Positions 28,985 through 39,265 of a DNA stretch of 64,000 nucleotides are shown in pieces (position 1 is the first letter of the stretch; each line of letters opens with the position of its first letter). Source of the stretch: Enterobacter ludwigii. Its GTDB lineage: Bacteria; Pseudomonadota; Gammaproteobacteria; Enterobacterales; Enterobacteriaceae. Both the position numbers and the translations under genes were made by a program. The notes beneath the pieces were generated by a model. That model searched no databases. It saw nothing but the letters and a program-made list of their open reading frames with translations, and was not told the origin of the DNA. The stretch spans positions 2,046,001 through 2,110,000 of the forward strand of contig CP083824.1 of NCBI GenBank assembly GCA_023023105.1. The letters run 5' to 3'.

Positions 28985-30259
28985 TTAATGCAGACGTTTA
29001 TGCAAACTGGCGCCAACCAGCAGCGCCGCGCACAGCATCAGCGCGATAAACCCGCCCACGCCGTTCCAGCCGTAGTTATGCCAGAACACGCCGCCGAGCG
29101 TCCCGGCAATACTGGAACCGAGATAGTAGCTGAACAGATAAAGCGACGACGCCTGACCTTTGGCCCGACGGGCGCGTGGGCCAATCCAACTGCTGGCAAC
29201 CGAGTGGGCGGCGAAGAATCCCGCGGAGAAGAGCAGCATTCCAGCAAAAATCAGCCACAGGGAGGAGAAGAGCGTCAACAGCAGGCCGAGTAACATCACG
29301 CCTGTGAATACCAGCATCACCGGTCCCCGCCCGAAGCGTGCCGTCATCGCTCCGGCTTTTGGGGAGCTCCATGTTCCGGTCAGATAAGCGACAGAAAGCA
29401 AACCGACAACGGCCTGGCTCAGATGCCACGGTGAGAGCATCAGGCGGTAGCCAATATAGTTAAACAGCGTGACGAAGGAGCCCATCAGAAGGAAGCCGAC
29501 CAGAAACAGGCGCGGCAGCCCTTTATCACGCCAGTGCAGACGGAAGTTGATAAACAGCGTTTTCGGGCGCAACGAGGTGGAGCGGAAATGGCGCGATTCC
29601 GGCAGAATTTTCCAGAACATCAGTGCAGAGGCAAGGGCGAAGCAGCCAATGACAGCCAGCGCAATGCGCCAGTTAAAGAGGTCCGTAAATACCCCACTCA
29701 GCAGGCGTCCACTCATCCCGCCGATGGAGTTCCCGCTGATGTACAACCCCATTGAGAAGGCAACAAAACTCGGGTGGATCTCTTCGCTGAGGTAGGTCAT
29801 CCCTACAGCGGCAACCCCACTGAGCGATAAACCAATCAGCGCGCGCATCACCAGAATACCGTGCCAGCTGGTCATCATGGTCGAGAGTAACGTACAGACC
29901 GAGGCCAGCATCAGCGCGGTAACCATCACCGGTTTGCGACCGATGGCATCGGAAAGTGGGCCGGTAAAGAGCAGGCCAATTGCCAGCATCCCGGTGGAAA
30001 TTGAGAGCGAAATGCTGCTGCTGGCAGGCGATACGCCAAACTCGTGAGAGAGAACGGGCAGGATCGGCTGAACGCAATAGAGCAATGCAAACGTTGCCAG
30101 ACCCGCTGAGAAGAGCGCCAGCGTGACGCGCATAAATTGAGGTGTACCGCGTTTAATGAACTGAACCGGCTGAGATGCTACGGGTAAATCATTGATATCT
30201 CTGGCCGGATCGATATCAATGGCAGTTGTACGACTCACACAGTTTCCTTGCTTAAACAT
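28985..30259 (-). CDS. ynfM: MFS transporter YnfM
   Basis: 424-residue major facilitator with 12 predicted helices. It has the MFS motif-A region GPLSDAIGRKPVM between helices 2 and 3. It matches E. coli YnfM in place (next to divergent ynfL) and type; the natural substrate is not established. A long cytoplasmic N-terminus (about 45 residues, SRTTAIDIDPARDINDLPV) precedes the first helix. Confidence 0.9.
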   Translation of the reverse strand: MFKQGNCVSRTTAIDIDPARDINDLPVASQPVQFIKRGTPQFMRVTLALFSAGLATFALLYCVQPILPVLSHEFGVSPASSSISLSISTGMLAIGLLFTGPLSDAIGRKPVMVTALMLASVCTLLSTMMTSWHGILVMRALIGLSLSGVAAVGMTYLSEEIHPSFVAFSMGLYISGNSIGGMSGRLLSGVFTDLFNWRIALAVIGCFALASALMFWKILPESRHFRSTSLRPKTLFINFRLHWRDKGLPRLFLVGFLLMGSFVTLFNYIGYRLMLSPWHLSQAVVGLLSVAYLTGTWSSPKAGAMTARFGRGPVMLVFTGVMLLGLLLTLFSSLWLIFAGMLLFSAGFFAAHSVASSWIGPRARRAKGQASSLYLFSYYLGSSIAGTLGGVFWHNYGWNGVGGFIALMLCAALLVGASLHKRLH

Positions 30260-30359
30260 CCCCGTGATTTCTGGTGACGGGTATGATCACACGATCAGAG
30301 TAGGAAAATGTAAATATTCTGTCTAATATATTAATAATCTCAAATGATACTTTAAAAAT

Positions 30360-31265
30360 ATGAATATTGAGCTGCGTCACCTCCGATACTTTGTTGCCGT
30401 TGCCGAAGAACTGCATTTTGGCCGCGCGGCGGCAAGACTGAATATCTCTCAGCCACCGCTAAGCCAGCAGATTCAGATCCTGGAGCAGCAGGTTGGGGCG
30501 CGTCTTCTGGCCCGCACCAACCGCAGCGTAAGCCTGACGGCGGCGGGAAAACAGTTTCTGGCCGATAGCAGACAAATCCTGAGTATGGTCGAGGAGGCCG
30601 CGGCGCGGGCAGAACGGCTGTATCTCGGTGAAACCGGAGAACTGCGGATCGGGTTTACCTCGTCCGCACCGTTTATCAGCGCCGTCTCGGAGACGCTCTC
30701 CTCATTCCGCCGGCATTTTCCGGATGTTCATATTCAGACGCGCGAAATTAATACCCGCGAACAGATTGCGCCACTGAATGAAGGTTCGCTGGATCTGGGG
30801 CTGATGCGAAACACTCAACTGCCGGACACGCTGTCGTGGCAGGTGATCCTGCGCGAACCGCTGATGGCGATGATCCCTCACGATCATCCACTGGCTTCGC
30901 GTCCGTCTGTCACGCTGGCAGAACTGGCAAAAGAACCGTTTGTCTTTTTTGACCCGCAGGTCGGGACGGGCCTGTATGATGATATTCTGGGTTTGATGCG
31001 CCGCTACGATCTTGCCCCGGTTATTACTCAGGAAGTCGGGGAAGCGATGACCATTATTGGTCTGGTCGCTGCCGGGCTGGGCGTGTCTATTCTTCCGGCC
31101 TCCTTTAAACGGGTACAATTGCGCGAAATGCGCTGGGTTACCATCGCTGAAGAGGACGCTGTTTCAGAGATGTGGCTGGTATGGTCAAAACATCATGAAC
31201 AGAGTCATGCCGCACAGCGTTTTAAACAGCAGTTAATTAGCGCCTCTGCCGGGCGATATTTATAG
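30360..31265 (+). CDS. ynfL: LysR-family regulator YnfL
   Basis: 301 residues. HTH with ELHFGRAAARLNISQPPLSQQI, and an effector domain with GELRIGFTSSAPFISAV. This is the CbnR/BenM-like subgroup with HFGRAA. Divergent from ynfM with 100 bp between them, as in E. coli, which makes ynfM the likely target. Confidence 0.92.
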   Translation: MNIELRHLRYFVAVAEELHFGRAAARLNISQPPLSQQIQILEQQVGARLLARTNRSVSLTAAGKQFLADSRQILSMVEEAAARAERLYLGETGELRIGFTSSAPFISAVSETLSSFRRHFPDVHIQTREINTREQIAPLNEGSLDLGLMRNTQLPDTLSWQVILREPLMAMIPHDHPLASRPSVTLAELAKEPFVFFDPQVGTGLYDDILGLMRRYDLAPVITQEVGEAMTIIGLVAAGLGVSILPASFKRVQLREMRWVTIAEEDAVSEMWLVWSKHHEQSHAAQRFKQQLISASAGRYL

Positions 31266-31353
31266 GGAAATACGGGCAAAAATGTGCAGTAAATCACATG
31301 GCTAAGTAAATATTTGACGACGGACATGGAAGTGCTTCACCATAGCCCACAGT

Positions 31354-31375
31354 TTATTTCGAAGCTCGAAAATAA
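31354..31375 (+). promoter_or_regulatory. Mlc operator (autoregulation)
   Basis: A near-perfect 22-bp palindrome, TTATTTCGAAG/CTCGAAAATAA, directly before the mlc ribosome site. It matches the Mlc site pattern of two TTATTT/AAATAA half sites, so it is the likely autoregulatory operator. Confidence 0.8.
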
Positions 31376-31386
31376 GGGAGTACGAG

Positions 31387-32607
31387 GTGGTTGCTGATAG
31401 TCAGCCAGGGCATATTGATCAGATTAAGCAGACCAATGCTGGCGCGGTGTATCGCCTGATTGATCAGCTTGGTCCGGTTTCGCGTATCGATCTTTCGCGC
31501 CTGGCACAACTGGCACCTGCCAGTATCACCAAGATTGTCCGCGAAATGCTGGAAGCCCACCTGGTTCAGGAGACCGAGATCCAGGAGCCGGGCAGCCGTG
31601 GCCGTCCGGCGGTCGGGCTGGTGGTCGAGACGGAAGCGTGGCACTACCTGTCACTGCGCATCAGTCGGGGGGAAATCTTCCTTGCGCTGCGCGACCTGAG
31701 CAGCAAACTGGTGGTGGAAGACCGGCTTGAACTGCCGCTCAATGCTGAGGAACCGCTCCTCGATGCGATTGTCTCGCATATTGATAACTTCTTTATCCGC
31801 CATCAGCAGCGGCTTGAACGCTTAACGGCGATAGCCATCACCATGCCGGGCATTATTGATACCGAAAACGGCATTGTTCACCGTATGCCGTTTTACGACG
31901 ATGTCAAAGAGATGCCGCTGGGTGAAGTGCTGAAAAACCATACCGGTGTGCCGGTCTATATTCAGCATGACATCAGCGCCTGGACGATGGCTGAGGCACT
32001 GTTTGGCGCGTCACGCGGTGCGCGGGACGTCATTCAGGTCGTCATCGATCATAACGTCGGGGCGGGCGTGATCACCGACGGACGCCTTCTGCATGCCGGA
32101 AGCAGTAGTCTGGTCGAAATCGGCCACACCCAGGTCGACCCTTACGGTAAACGCTGTTATTGCGGGAACCATGGCTGTCTGGAGACGATTGCCAGCGTGG
32201 AAAGCGTGCTGGAACTGGCGCAGGCGAGGCTCGGCCAGTCCATGAGCTCTTCGCTACACGGACAACCCTTAACGGTGGACTCCCTCTGCGCTGCCGCGCG
32301 TCAGGGCGATCTCCTGGCGAAGGACATTATTACCGGCGTAGGTAACAACGTTGGCCGCATTCTGGCTATTATGGTGAATCTCTTCAACCCGCAAAAAATC
32401 CTGATTGGTTCGCCGCTCAGCCAGGCGGCGGAGATCCTCTTCCCGGCTATTTCGGCCTGTATTCATCAGCAGTCGCTCCCCGCGTACAGCAAGAATATTG
32501 CGGTAGAAAGTACCCAATTCTCCAACCAGGGCACGATGGCAGGTGCGGCGCTGGTCAAAGATGCCATGTATAACGGCTCGCTGTTGATCCGCCTGTTACA
32601 GGGTTAA
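31387..32607 (+). CDS. mlc: Glucose-responsive repressor Mlc
   Basis: 406-residue ROK-family repressor, almost identical to E. coli Mlc (DgsA). N-terminal HTH (RIDLSRLAQLAPASITKIVREM), then a ROK domain with the zinc site CYCGNHGC (GKRCYCGNHGCLE). It represses ptsG, ptsHI, manXYZ and malT and is titrated by dephosphorylated EIIBC-Glc at the membrane. It uses a GTG start (GTG GTT GCT) after GGGAG at seven bases, as in E. coli. Confidence 0.97.
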   Translation: MVADSQPGHIDQIKQTNAGAVYRLIDQLGPVSRIDLSRLAQLAPASITKIVREMLEAHLVQETEIQEPGSRGRPAVGLVVETEAWHYLSLRISRGEIFLALRDLSSKLVVEDRLELPLNAEEPLLDAIVSHIDNFFIRHQQRLERLTAIAITMPGIIDTENGIVHRMPFYDDVKEMPLGEVLKNHTGVPVYIQHDISAWTMAEALFGASRGARDVIQVVIDHNVGAGVITDGRLLHAGSSSLVEIGHTQVDPYGKRCYCGNHGCLETIASVESVLELAQARLGQSMSSSLHGQPLTVDSLCAAARQGDLLAKDIITGVGNNVGRILAIMVNLFNPQKILIGSPLSQAAEILFPAISACIHQQSLPAYSKNIAVESTQFSNQGTMAGAALVKDAMYNGSLLIRLLQG

Positions 32608-32737
32608 CTCTTTTCTGCAGATGTAAGAAAAATTGCGCTATCTCAAGCCGGGTAGCGCATGCATCCCGTAGACTTCCCCCACTGAATTATTTACCTGGTT
32701 TATATTTTCGAAGCATACCCAAGAGGTGGAGTGAGTC

Positions 32738-33433
32738 ATGCTTAAGCGTTTCTTTGTTACTGGTACAGATACCTCTGTCGGCAAGACAGTCGTATCCCGC
32801 GCATTACTGCAGGCTCTGGCTGCAAGCGGTAAACGCGTTGCAGGGTACAAACCGGTCGCAAAAGGCAGTAAAGAGACGCCAGAGGGATTGCGTAATAAAG
32901 ACGCTCTGGTGCTGCAAAGCGTCTCGTCGCTGGAGCTGACATATGACGCGGTTAATCCAATTGCGTTAAGCGAAGAGGAGAGCAGCGTGGCGCACAGCGG
33001 TATGATTAATTACCCCCTGCTGTCTGATGGCCTGGCAAACCTGAGCGGGAAGGTTGATCACGTTGTGGTTGAAGGGACGGGCGGCTGGCGCAGCCTGATG
33101 AATGATTTGCGCCCGCTGTCTGAATGGGTCGTGCAGGAGCAGCTGCCTGTGGTGATGGTTGTGGGTATCCAGGAAGGGTGCATTAACCATGCGCTGCTGA
33201 CGGCACAAGCCATAGCCAATGACGGCCTGCCGTTGATTGGCTGGGTGGCAAACCGCATCAACCCAGGACTTGCGCACTACGCTGAAATCATCGACGTGCT
33301 GAGCACAAAACTGCCCGGGCCTTTGGTCGGTGAGTTGCCGTACCTGCCCCGCGCAGAGCAGCGCGAGTTAGCGCAATACATCGATCTCTCTGCCCTCGGT
33401 GGCGTGTTGACCGTAGATAGAGTCGTGGCGTAA
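32738..33433 (+). CDS. bioD2: Dethiobiotin synthetase paralogue BioD2 (YnfK)
   Basis: 231-residue ATP-dependent dethiobiotin synthetase family protein. The P-loop is [12 protein letters not shown] at residues about 8-19, with KPVAKGS and [10 protein letters not shown]. It catalyses the penultimate step of biotin synthesis as a second copy beside the main bioD of the biotin operon (not in this window). It follows mlc in the same direction, as in E. coli. Its 3' end overlaps convergent clcB by 66 bp. Confidence 0.93.
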   Translation: MLKRFFVTGTDTSVGKTVVSRALLQALAASGKRVAGYKPVAKGSKETPEGLRNKDALVLQSVSSLELTYDAVNPIALSEEESSVAHSGMINYPLLSDGLANLSGKVDHVVVEGTGGWRSLMNDLRPLSEWVVQEQLPVVMVVGIQEGCINHALLTAQAIANDGLPLIGWVANRINPGLAHYAEIIDVLSTKLPGPLVGELPYLPRAEQRELAQYIDLSALGGVLTVDRVVA

Positions 33434-34678
33434 CGTCCTCGACAGAACGGACGCCACCACGCAGGCGACCAGCAAACCGGGCAGCAAAAAATACTGCCCG
33501 GTCATTTCACAGACCATCAGCGCCGACATAATGGGCGCATGTGTGGTTGCGGCGAGTAACGTTGCCATCCCTGCCAGCCCCAGCAAAATCGCCGTCTCAG
33601 AGCCCGGTAACCACAGCGCGAAAAGTTGAGCAAACAGCATACCTGTCGCCATACCGACAAACAGCGTAGGCGTAAATACCCCTCCCGGCGCACCGGAGCC
33701 GCTGCTGGCCAGCACCGCCAGCAGTTTACAGATAAACACACCGGCAATGACCAACAGCAACGGGGGCGCGATCAGAAAAGCCTGAACCACGCTGTAGCCA
33801 TTCCCCCACACCTTAGGTGTCAAAAGGGACAGCAGCCCGACGATCAAACCGCCGAGCGCCAGTTGCCACGGTGGTGAAAGTTTGAGACGCAGGAATAGCC
33901 CATGACTGAACGTCATCAGCCACATCAGCAGTGGGCCGCAGAGGCCCGCCAGCAAACCCATAGCGAGCAACAGGGCATAATCTGCCGCGGTGAATATGCC
34001 GCTCAGATGCACGTCATAGAGCGTGAGGGCTCCGGGCGCTAAAAGATGCGTCGTGAGCAGCGCCACCACCGCAGCAATAACCACGGGGCCAAGCGAGGCC
34101 AGCATCAGCGTGCCAAACAGAATCTCTGCAATGAACAGGCTTCCGGCTAGCGGAGCATGGTAGGCGCTGGCCATCCCGGCCGCGGCGCCGCAGGCGATCC
34201 AGAGTTTCCACTCGGATTTCGGCGTAAAGCGCCGGGCAAAAAAGGAGGTGGCGAGGGCGGCAAGCAGGATCATCGCGCCTTCGCGACCAATGGCACTCCC
34301 GCTGGCCACGACCAGCAGTGAGGCAAGGGATTTTACCAGACTGGCACCGTAGTCAAACTGACCGTCCCCGGTCTCCAGCGCTTCCATGTAATCGGTGGGG
34401 GCGTGAGGGCGCTGCGCGGTCATTCGCTGCCATCCCCATAACAGCAACCCGGCCGCCAGCCCCCCCAGGGCAGGCGTCAATGCACGCCGCCAGGGAGCGA
34501 GCGCGGCGGCGGCATTCACCAGGCTGCCGCTGTCGTTACTGAGAAACAGCCACTCCAGCAAATACATGCTGTGTCGAAACACCGCAACGGCCAGCGCGGC
34601 CAGTACACCGGTGACGGTAGCAATCAGCAGTCGGCGAAACATTGCCCGGATGTCGGGGTAAGCATGAAGACGTTGCAT
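33368..34678 (-). CDS. clcB: ClC-type chloride channel/antiporter ClcB
   Basis: About 424-436 residues with the ClC fold: [59 protein letters not shown]. It probably supports acid resistance by chloride/proton movement across the inner membrane. The start is uncertain: E. coli ClcB begins at the equivalent of the ATG at 34642 ([10 protein letters not shown]); the frame is open to an ATG at 34678. Neither has a strong ribosome site. Confidence 0.92.
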   Translation of the reverse strand: MQRLHAYPDIRAMFRRLLIATVTGVLAALAVAVFRHSMYLLEWLFLSNDSGSLVNAAAALAPWRRALTPALGGLAAGLLLWGWQRMTAQRPHAPTDYMEALETGDGQFDYGASLVKSLASLLVVASGSAIGREGAMILLAALATSFFARRFTPKSEWKLWIACGAAAGMASAYHAPLAGSLFIAEILFGTLMLASLGPVVIAAVVALLTTHLLAPGALTLYDVHLSGIFTAADYALLLAMGLLAGLCGPLLMWLMTFSHGLFLRLKLSPPWQLALGGLIVGLLSLLTPKVWGNGYSVVQAFLIAPPLLLVIAGVFICKLLAVLASSGSGAPGGVFTPTLFVGMATGMLFAQLFALWLPGSETAILLGLAGMATLLAATTHAPIMSALMVCEMTGQYFLLPGLLVACVVASVLSRTLRHDSIYGQHATEGREIDVLR

Positions 34679-34755
34679 GGGTCGCGAGTAAACAGGAACG
34701 ATACAATATTGTGGCGGGAAATCGCGGGGTTAGCAAAAGGTATGCGTGCGAAAAA

Positions 34756-34778
34756 GCCGGGCGACGCCCGGCCAGAAA
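34756..34778 (-). terminator. Terminator of the osm operon
   Basis: On the minus strand GCCGGGCGTCGCCCGGC then TTTTT, located directly after the last gene of the operon and before clcB. The stem spans 34756-34772 and the T run follows at 34755-34751. Confidence 0.75.
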
Positions 34779-34780
34779 GG

Positions 34781-35929
34781 TTAGCTGTCGCTGTGAATAT
34801 TCAGCGCCCGACGCGTACGTCCGGAGCTCAGGTACTCGGCAATATAGTCCTGAGAAATCTCGCCGTTATAGCGCCCGTCCTCATCCACGATCGGCATCCA
34901 GCTGGTATTACTCTCATACAGACGTGAAAGCACCACGCGCAGGTTATCTTCCGCTTTGCCGGTGATGCGAAACGGATGCAGGATGTCGGCGCAGGTACCG
35001 CTGGCCTGACGCGCTTCGCGACGCTTCACAAAGCCCAGCGGTTTGCCATGCTCGTCGACCACCGTCACGGCGCGAATATCATTATCGTCCATGGTCGCAA
35101 AGGCGTCGGGAAGCGGCGTAGAGCCCTGTACCGTTATGGTCGGCTGCTGGTCGGTCACGTCGCCCGCCGATACCAGCAGCAGACGCTTCAGCGTACGGTC
35201 CTGACCGACGAACGAGCCGACAAACTCATTCGCCGGTTTCGCCAGCAGTTCATCCGGGCTGGCGCACTGCACGATTTTCCCCTGACGGAACACCGCAATA
35301 CGGTCGCCGAGCTTCAGGGCTTCGTCGATATCGTGGCTGACCAGCATGACGGTTTTTTTTAGCTTGCGCTGCATCTCCAGGAACTGGTTCTGGATCACCT
35401 CGCGGTTGATCGGGTCCACCGCGCCGAAAGGTTCATCCATCAGCAGTACCGGAGGATCCGCCGCCAGGGCGCGGATCACGCCGATACGCTGCTGCTGGCC
35501 GCCGGACATCTCGCGCGGGTAGCGGTTGAGGAACTTATGCGGATCCATCGCCACCATATCCATCAGCTCTTCGGCGCGGGTTTTGCAGCGGGCTTTATCC
35601 CAGCCCAGCATGCGCGGCACGACGGTGATGTTTTCTTCGATGGTCATGTTCGGAAACAGGCCAATCTGCTGGATCACGTAGCCGATGTTGTGGCGCAGTG
35701 TGACGGTGTCCATCCCGCTGGTGTCTTCACCGTTGATCAGGATCGTTCCGCTGCTGGGGGTAATGAGGCGGTTAATCATCTTCAGGGTGGTGGTCTTTCC
35801 GCAGCCGGACGGGCCAAGCAGGACGCACATTTCCCCTTCCGGCACGTTCAGGCTGACGTTATCAACGGCCTTAAAGGTCTGGCCGCGCTTCTGTGAAAAT
35901 TGTTTGGTGAGGTTTTCCAGTTTTATCAT
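34781..35929 (-). CDS. osmV: OsmU-type osmoprotectant ABC transporter, ATP-binding subunit
   Basis: 382 residues: an ABC ATPase domain (Walker A GPSGCGKTT, signature MSGGQQQR, Walker B VLLMDEPFGAVD, H-loop VSHDIDEA) followed by two CBS domains (about 255-370). CBS domains in OpuA/ProV-type ATPases sense ionic strength. The ATG at 35929 shares its A with the stop of osmW (TAATG), showing coupling; the frame is open 25 codons further, inside osmW. It matches the Salmonella OsmU system beside clcB, which imports glycine betaine. Confidence 0.9.
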   Translation of the reverse strand: MIKLENLTKQFSQKRGQTFKAVDNVSLNVPEGEMCVLLGPSGCGKTTTLKMINRLITPSSGTILINGEDTSGMDTVTLRHNIGYVIQQIGLFPNMTIEENITVVPRMLGWDKARCKTRAEELMDMVAMDPHKFLNRYPREMSGGQQQRIGVIRALAADPPVLLMDEPFGAVDPINREVIQNQFLEMQRKLKKTVMLVSHDIDEALKLGDRIAVFRQGKIVQCASPDELLAKPANEFVGSFVGQDRTLKRLLLVSAGDVTDQQPTITVQGSTPLPDAFATMDDNDIRAVTVVDEHGKPLGFVKRREARQASGTCADILHPFRITGKAEDNLRVVLSRLYESNTSWMPIVDEDGRYNGEISQDYIAEYLSSGRTRRALNIHSDS

Positions 35930-36576
35930 TATCGAATCCCCTTTGGAGTCAGAACCACCTGCAGACGGTGCAGCAGCCAGTCGAGCACAATCGCTAAAAG
36001 ACAAATCATCAGCGCGCCCGCAATCAACATGCGGATATCGCTTCCGCCGATGCCATTCAGCAGCAGCAGGCCAAGACCGCCCGCGCCGATCACGGCGGCA
36101 ATCGCCATCACGCCGATATTCATCACCACGGCGGTGCGGATCCCGCCGAAAATCACCGGCAGCGCCATCGGGATCTCTACCCAGCGCAGGCGCTGCCAGA
36201 AGGTCATGCCAATGCCGCGCCCGGCTTCGCGCAGGCCAGGCGGCAGGCTGTCGAGCGCCGTATGGGTGTTACGTACAATCGGCAGCAGCGAGTAGAGAAA
36301 CACCGCCGTGATTGCGGGCAGGGCACCGATACCCTGACCGATCAGCGAAAACAGCGGGATCATCAGGCCAAACAGGGCGATGGACGGAATGGTCAGCACA
36401 ATGGTGGCTATCCCCAGCACCGGCGTTGCCAGCCACCTGTGGCGGACAATCAGAATGCCCAGCGGGACGCCGATGAGAATGGCTAAGCCTACGGCCAGCG
36501 CCACCAGCCACAGATGCTGCAGCGTCAGGGTTAAGAGGTAATCCCAGTTGTCCAGAATGTAGTGAATTGTCTCCAT
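35929..36576 (-). CDS. osmW: OsmU-type ABC transporter permease
   Basis: 215-residue inner-membrane permease with about five helices and the EAA-type loop (GREAGRGIGMTFWQRLRWVEIPMALP). Together with the second permease of the operon it would form the translocation pore. It lies 8 bp from osmX and overlaps osmV by one base. Confidence 0.9.
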   Translation of the reverse strand: METIHYILDNWDYLLTLTLQHLWLVALAVGLAILIGVPLGILIVRHRWLATPVLGIATIVLTIPSIALFGLMIPLFSLIGQGIGALPAITAVFLYSLLPIVRNTHTALDSLPPGLREAGRGIGMTFWQRLRWVEIPMALPVIFGGIRTAVVMNIGVMAIAAVIGAGGLGLLLLNGIGGSDIRMLIAGALMICLLAIVLDWLLHRLQVVLTPKGIR

Positions 36577-36584
36577 AGCGCCTC

Positions 36585-37484
36585 CTACAGCAGCTGTTTG
36601 CTACGCAGGAAATCACGGGCGACCTGCTGCGGTGACTGATGGTCGATATCCACCTTCTTGTTCAGTTCGGTGATAACGTCGTTGTTGAGCTGTGCCGAGA
36701 GGGTGTTGAGCGCCTCTTCCAGCCCCGGGTTGGCCTCCAGCGTGTCCTTGCGTACCACCGGGGTGACCGCATAGCTCGGGAAGAAGCCTTTATCATCTTC
36801 CAGCACCTTGAGGTCGAAGCCCTTCACGCGCCCGTCAGTGGTGTAAATCAGACCCGCGTCGACGAAGCCGTCGCGCACCGCGTTATAGACCAGACCGGGG
36901 TCCATCTGGCGAATTTGCGGGCGGTCCAGGTCCATTTTATAGGCGGCCTGAAGCGGCTTCATGCCGTCGCTGCGTCCGGCAAATTCCAGGTCTAAGCCCA
37001 GCAGCCAGTTCTTGTCCGGGTTGGTTTTACGGATCTGCTCAATCTTCGCCACCATTTCCGACATGGTGTTGATGTGTTCCGCCTCGGCGCGCTTGCGCTG
37101 CATGGCGAAAGCGTAGGTGTTGTTCATGTCGGCGGGCTTGAGCCAGACCAGACCGTGCTTCGCGTCCAGGCGCTTCACCGTCTCCCAGGACTCCTCTGGA
37201 GACATGCGCTTGTTGATGTGGTTGAAGATGATCAGCGACGTGCCGGTGTACTCCCACGTCATATCAATCTGCTTGTTGATCATGGCGTTACGGGAAATTA
37301 CCGTGGCGATATTGGTTTGCGGCTGAACCTGGAATCCTTTCTTTTGCAGATACTGCACGGTCATCGCCGAGAGAATGTGCTGCTCGGTAAAGCTCTTGGT
37401 CGCCAGAATCAGCGGGGCCGCCATCGCCTGGCTGGTGAACAGCGCCGCGGCACACAGCGCCGTCAGGCCGGAAAACAGTCTCAT
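36585..37484 (-). CDS. osmX: OsmU-type substrate-binding protein
   Basis: 299-residue periplasmic binding protein with a signal peptide ([22 protein letters not shown]) and an OpuAC-like domain ([48 protein letters not shown]). It is expected to bind glycine betaine or choline-O-sulfate type solutes. It is related to E. coli OsmF (YehZ). Confidence 0.9.
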   Translation of the reverse strand: MRLFSGLTALCAAALFTSQAMAAPLILATKSFTEQHILSAMTVQYLQKKGFQVQPQTNIATVISRNAMINKQIDMTWEYTGTSLIIFNHINKRMSPEESWETVKRLDAKHGLVWLKPADMNNTYAFAMQRKRAEAEHINTMSEMVAKIEQIRKTNPDKNWLLGLDLEFAGRSDGMKPLQAAYKMDLDRPQIRQMDPGLVYNAVRDGFVDAGLIYTTDGRVKGFDLKVLEDDKGFFPSYAVTPVVRKDTLEANPGLEEALNTLSAQLNNDVITELNKKVDIDHQSPQQVARDFLRSKQLL

Positions 37485-37502
37485 AAAAGCTCCTTATTAT
37501 TG

Positions 37503-38213
37503 TTATCGAGCGAGATGGGGGCTCATCGCGCGACCCAGCGCCGCCAGCAGGGTATCGAGGATCAGGGCGAACAGGGCGGTGGCCGCCGCGCCGAGGATCA
37601 GGGTCGGGAAATCGTTCAGGTAAATGCCGGGGAAAATCAGCTCGCCGTAGCTGCTGGCGCCAATCAGGAACGCCAGCGGCGCGGTACCGACGTTAATGGC
37701 GGTGGCGATGCGGATCCCCGAAAGCATGACCGGCCAGGCGGTGGGTAACTCAACCTGACGCAGCCGCTGCCATTTGGTCATCCCGATGCCGTTTGCCGCT
37801 TCCAGCAACGACGGCGGAACCGCGCACAGCCCGGCATAGGTATTGCGCACAATCGGCAGCAGAGAGGCGAGGAACAGGGCGATGATGGCGGGCGTATCGC
37901 CGATGCCAATCACCACCATCGCCAGCGCCAGCACGGCCAGCGGCGGCAGCGTGTTGCCGACGTTGAAGATTTGCATCACGTATTCGGCGATACCGCGCGC
38001 GGCCGGGCGGCTCAGCAGAATACCGGCCGGAATACCCACCAGCAGGGCAAAAAACATGGATGAGAAAACCAGAATCATGTGCTGTTGCCCGAGATAAACC
38101 AGGTCAACCTGGCGCGCCTTAATCGTCTCCAGGCCGATCCCCCAGACGAGGAGGGCGAGGACCACGATAATGGCGCCGACAAACAGCAGCGAACGTTTAA
38201 GTAATGGGTGCAT
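37503..38213 (-). CDS. osmY: OsmU-type ABC transporter permease (first gene of operon)
   Basis: 236 residues from the ATG at 38213, preceded by GGAG; a longer frame reaches 38237. About six helices and the EAA loop (LLEAANGIGMTKWQRLRQVELPTAWPV). It is the promoter-proximal gene, so transcription order is permease, binding protein, permease, ATPase. The symbol follows the Salmonella osmVWXY names and must not be confused with the unrelated osmY chaperone gene. Confidence 0.85.
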   Translation of the reverse strand: MHPLLKRSLLFVGAIIVVLALLVWGIGLETIKARQVDLVYLGQQHMILVFSSMFFALLVGIPAGILLSRPAARGIAEYVMQIFNVGNTLPPLAVLALAMVVIGIGDTPAIIALFLASLLPIVRNTYAGLCAVPPSLLEAANGIGMTKWQRLRQVELPTAWPVMLSGIRIATAINVGTAPLAFLIGASSYGELIFPGIYLNDFPTLILGAAATALFALILDTLLAALGRAMSPHLAR

Positions 38214-38555
38214 TGCGGTGTGTCTCCCTGTACGCATGCGTTATAGCAACCACCGGTTGCCTGTTGTTATGCCATGTTTCGGCAGGGGTATTTCACCTAT
38301 AGCAAGCGTTTGGGAAGGGTTCCAGCGAAGGGGGGGAATCAGTAACCCTATGATTAATGAGTAAACCTTGTGTCAGGCCTGACAGGGTAAGGGCTGGCTA
38401 AGCCAGAGGCAGAATAGTCCTAAAGATACAAATGATGTGTGACACTGTCACATATTAACCCCCATTCATCGGAGCCATCGTCACAAAACAGACATTTCTG
38501 GAGCGGGGGCCGTCCCCGGACTGATATGCGGCAATCAGAGGACGGCGGATAAGAC
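38214..38555. promoter_or_regulatory. Control region upstream of the osm operon
   Basis: A 342-bp interval between the glutathione transferase 3' end and the osm operon, with no gene. It contains two perfect palindromes, TGTCAGGCCTGACA (38371-38384) and TGTGACACTGTCACA (38438-38452), 53 bp apart. The second looks like a CRP site but has a 5-bp instead of 6-bp spacer. Their factor is unknown. Confidence 0.5.
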
Positions 38556-39179
38556 TTACACCATCCCGTTATTCCCGCGACGTAAAAATGCTGGACGCTG
38601 GTTAAGGCGCGCAAACCAGGCATCAATAGCCGGGACGGCTGGGTGCTCGAACGGCGTCATTTTCCAGCGGTTGACCGACAATCCCAGCACGATGTCCGCA
38701 AGAGTAAAGTTTTCGCCCGCTGCCCACGCCCCTGTGCGCTGGAGCTGCTGTTCAAGGATAGCAATACAGTGGTTCCACTCTTTAATGCCTGCGGCAATGC
38801 GGTCTGGATCGTTATAGTCCGGGTTCTTGCGCGCCAGCGCCGGGAAGACGTAACGCCAGGCATTGTTGAATTCTGTGGCTTGCCAGTCCATCCAGTGTTC
38901 GACATTCGCGCAGGCTTTTGGCTCAGAAGGGAGCAGATCGTCGCGTCCGGCTTTGCGCGCCAGATACCGGCAAATGGAGTTAGATTCCCACAGCACAAAC
39001 TCCTCATCAATCAGCACCGGTACCATTGCGTTCGGGTTCAGGGCGCGAAATTCTTCCGTTTCCGTTGAGATAAAACCGATCCCGTAATCTTCCTGGCGAT
39101 AATTCAGCCCGGCTTCTTCACAGGTCCAGAGTACTTTGCGAACGTTTATCGAGGTTGTTTTGCCGAGGATCTTGAGCAT
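38556..39179 (-). CDS. Glutathione S-transferase family protein
   Basis: 207 residues with an N-terminal thioredoxin-like GST domain (MLKILGKTTSINVRKVLWTCEEAGL, NAMVPVLIDEEFVLWESNSICRYLA, the latter giving the glutathione gamma-glutamyl contact) and a helical C-terminal domain with the N-capping motif TLADIVLGLSVNRW. A cytosolic detoxification enzyme with unknown substrate. Starts after AGGACACC, monocistronic. Confidence 0.9.
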   Translation of the reverse strand: MLKILGKTTSINVRKVLWTCEEAGLNYRQEDYGIGFISTETEEFRALNPNAMVPVLIDEEFVLWESNSICRYLARKAGRDDLLPSEPKACANVEHWMDWQATEFNNAWRYVFPALARKNPDYNDPDRIAAGIKEWNHCIAILEQQLQRTGAWAAGENFTLADIVLGLSVNRWKMTPFEHPAVPAIDAWFARLNQRPAFLRRGNNGMV

Positions 39180-39265
39180 GGTGCAGGTGTCCTTTAGGGG
39201 TTATGTCTGGAAACAATACAACAGTTAGAGGGGAAGGATGGGGCAAAATTTGGTGGGGAATACGC

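Noticed and set aside
35685..36311. 208-codon plus-strand frame across osmV and osmW
   Set aside because: Low-complexity Arg/Ser/Pro text opposite conserved ABC motifs; a shadow frame.
37074..37748. 224-codon plus-strand frame across osmX and osmY
   Set aside because: It crosses two well-supported genes on the other strand and has Arg/His/Gln-rich composition typical of antisense frames in GC-rich DNA.
38438..38452. TGTGACACTGTCACA as a CRP site
   Set aside because: The spacer between TGTGA and TCACA is five bases, whereas CRP needs six. It is a perfect palindrome for some other factor.
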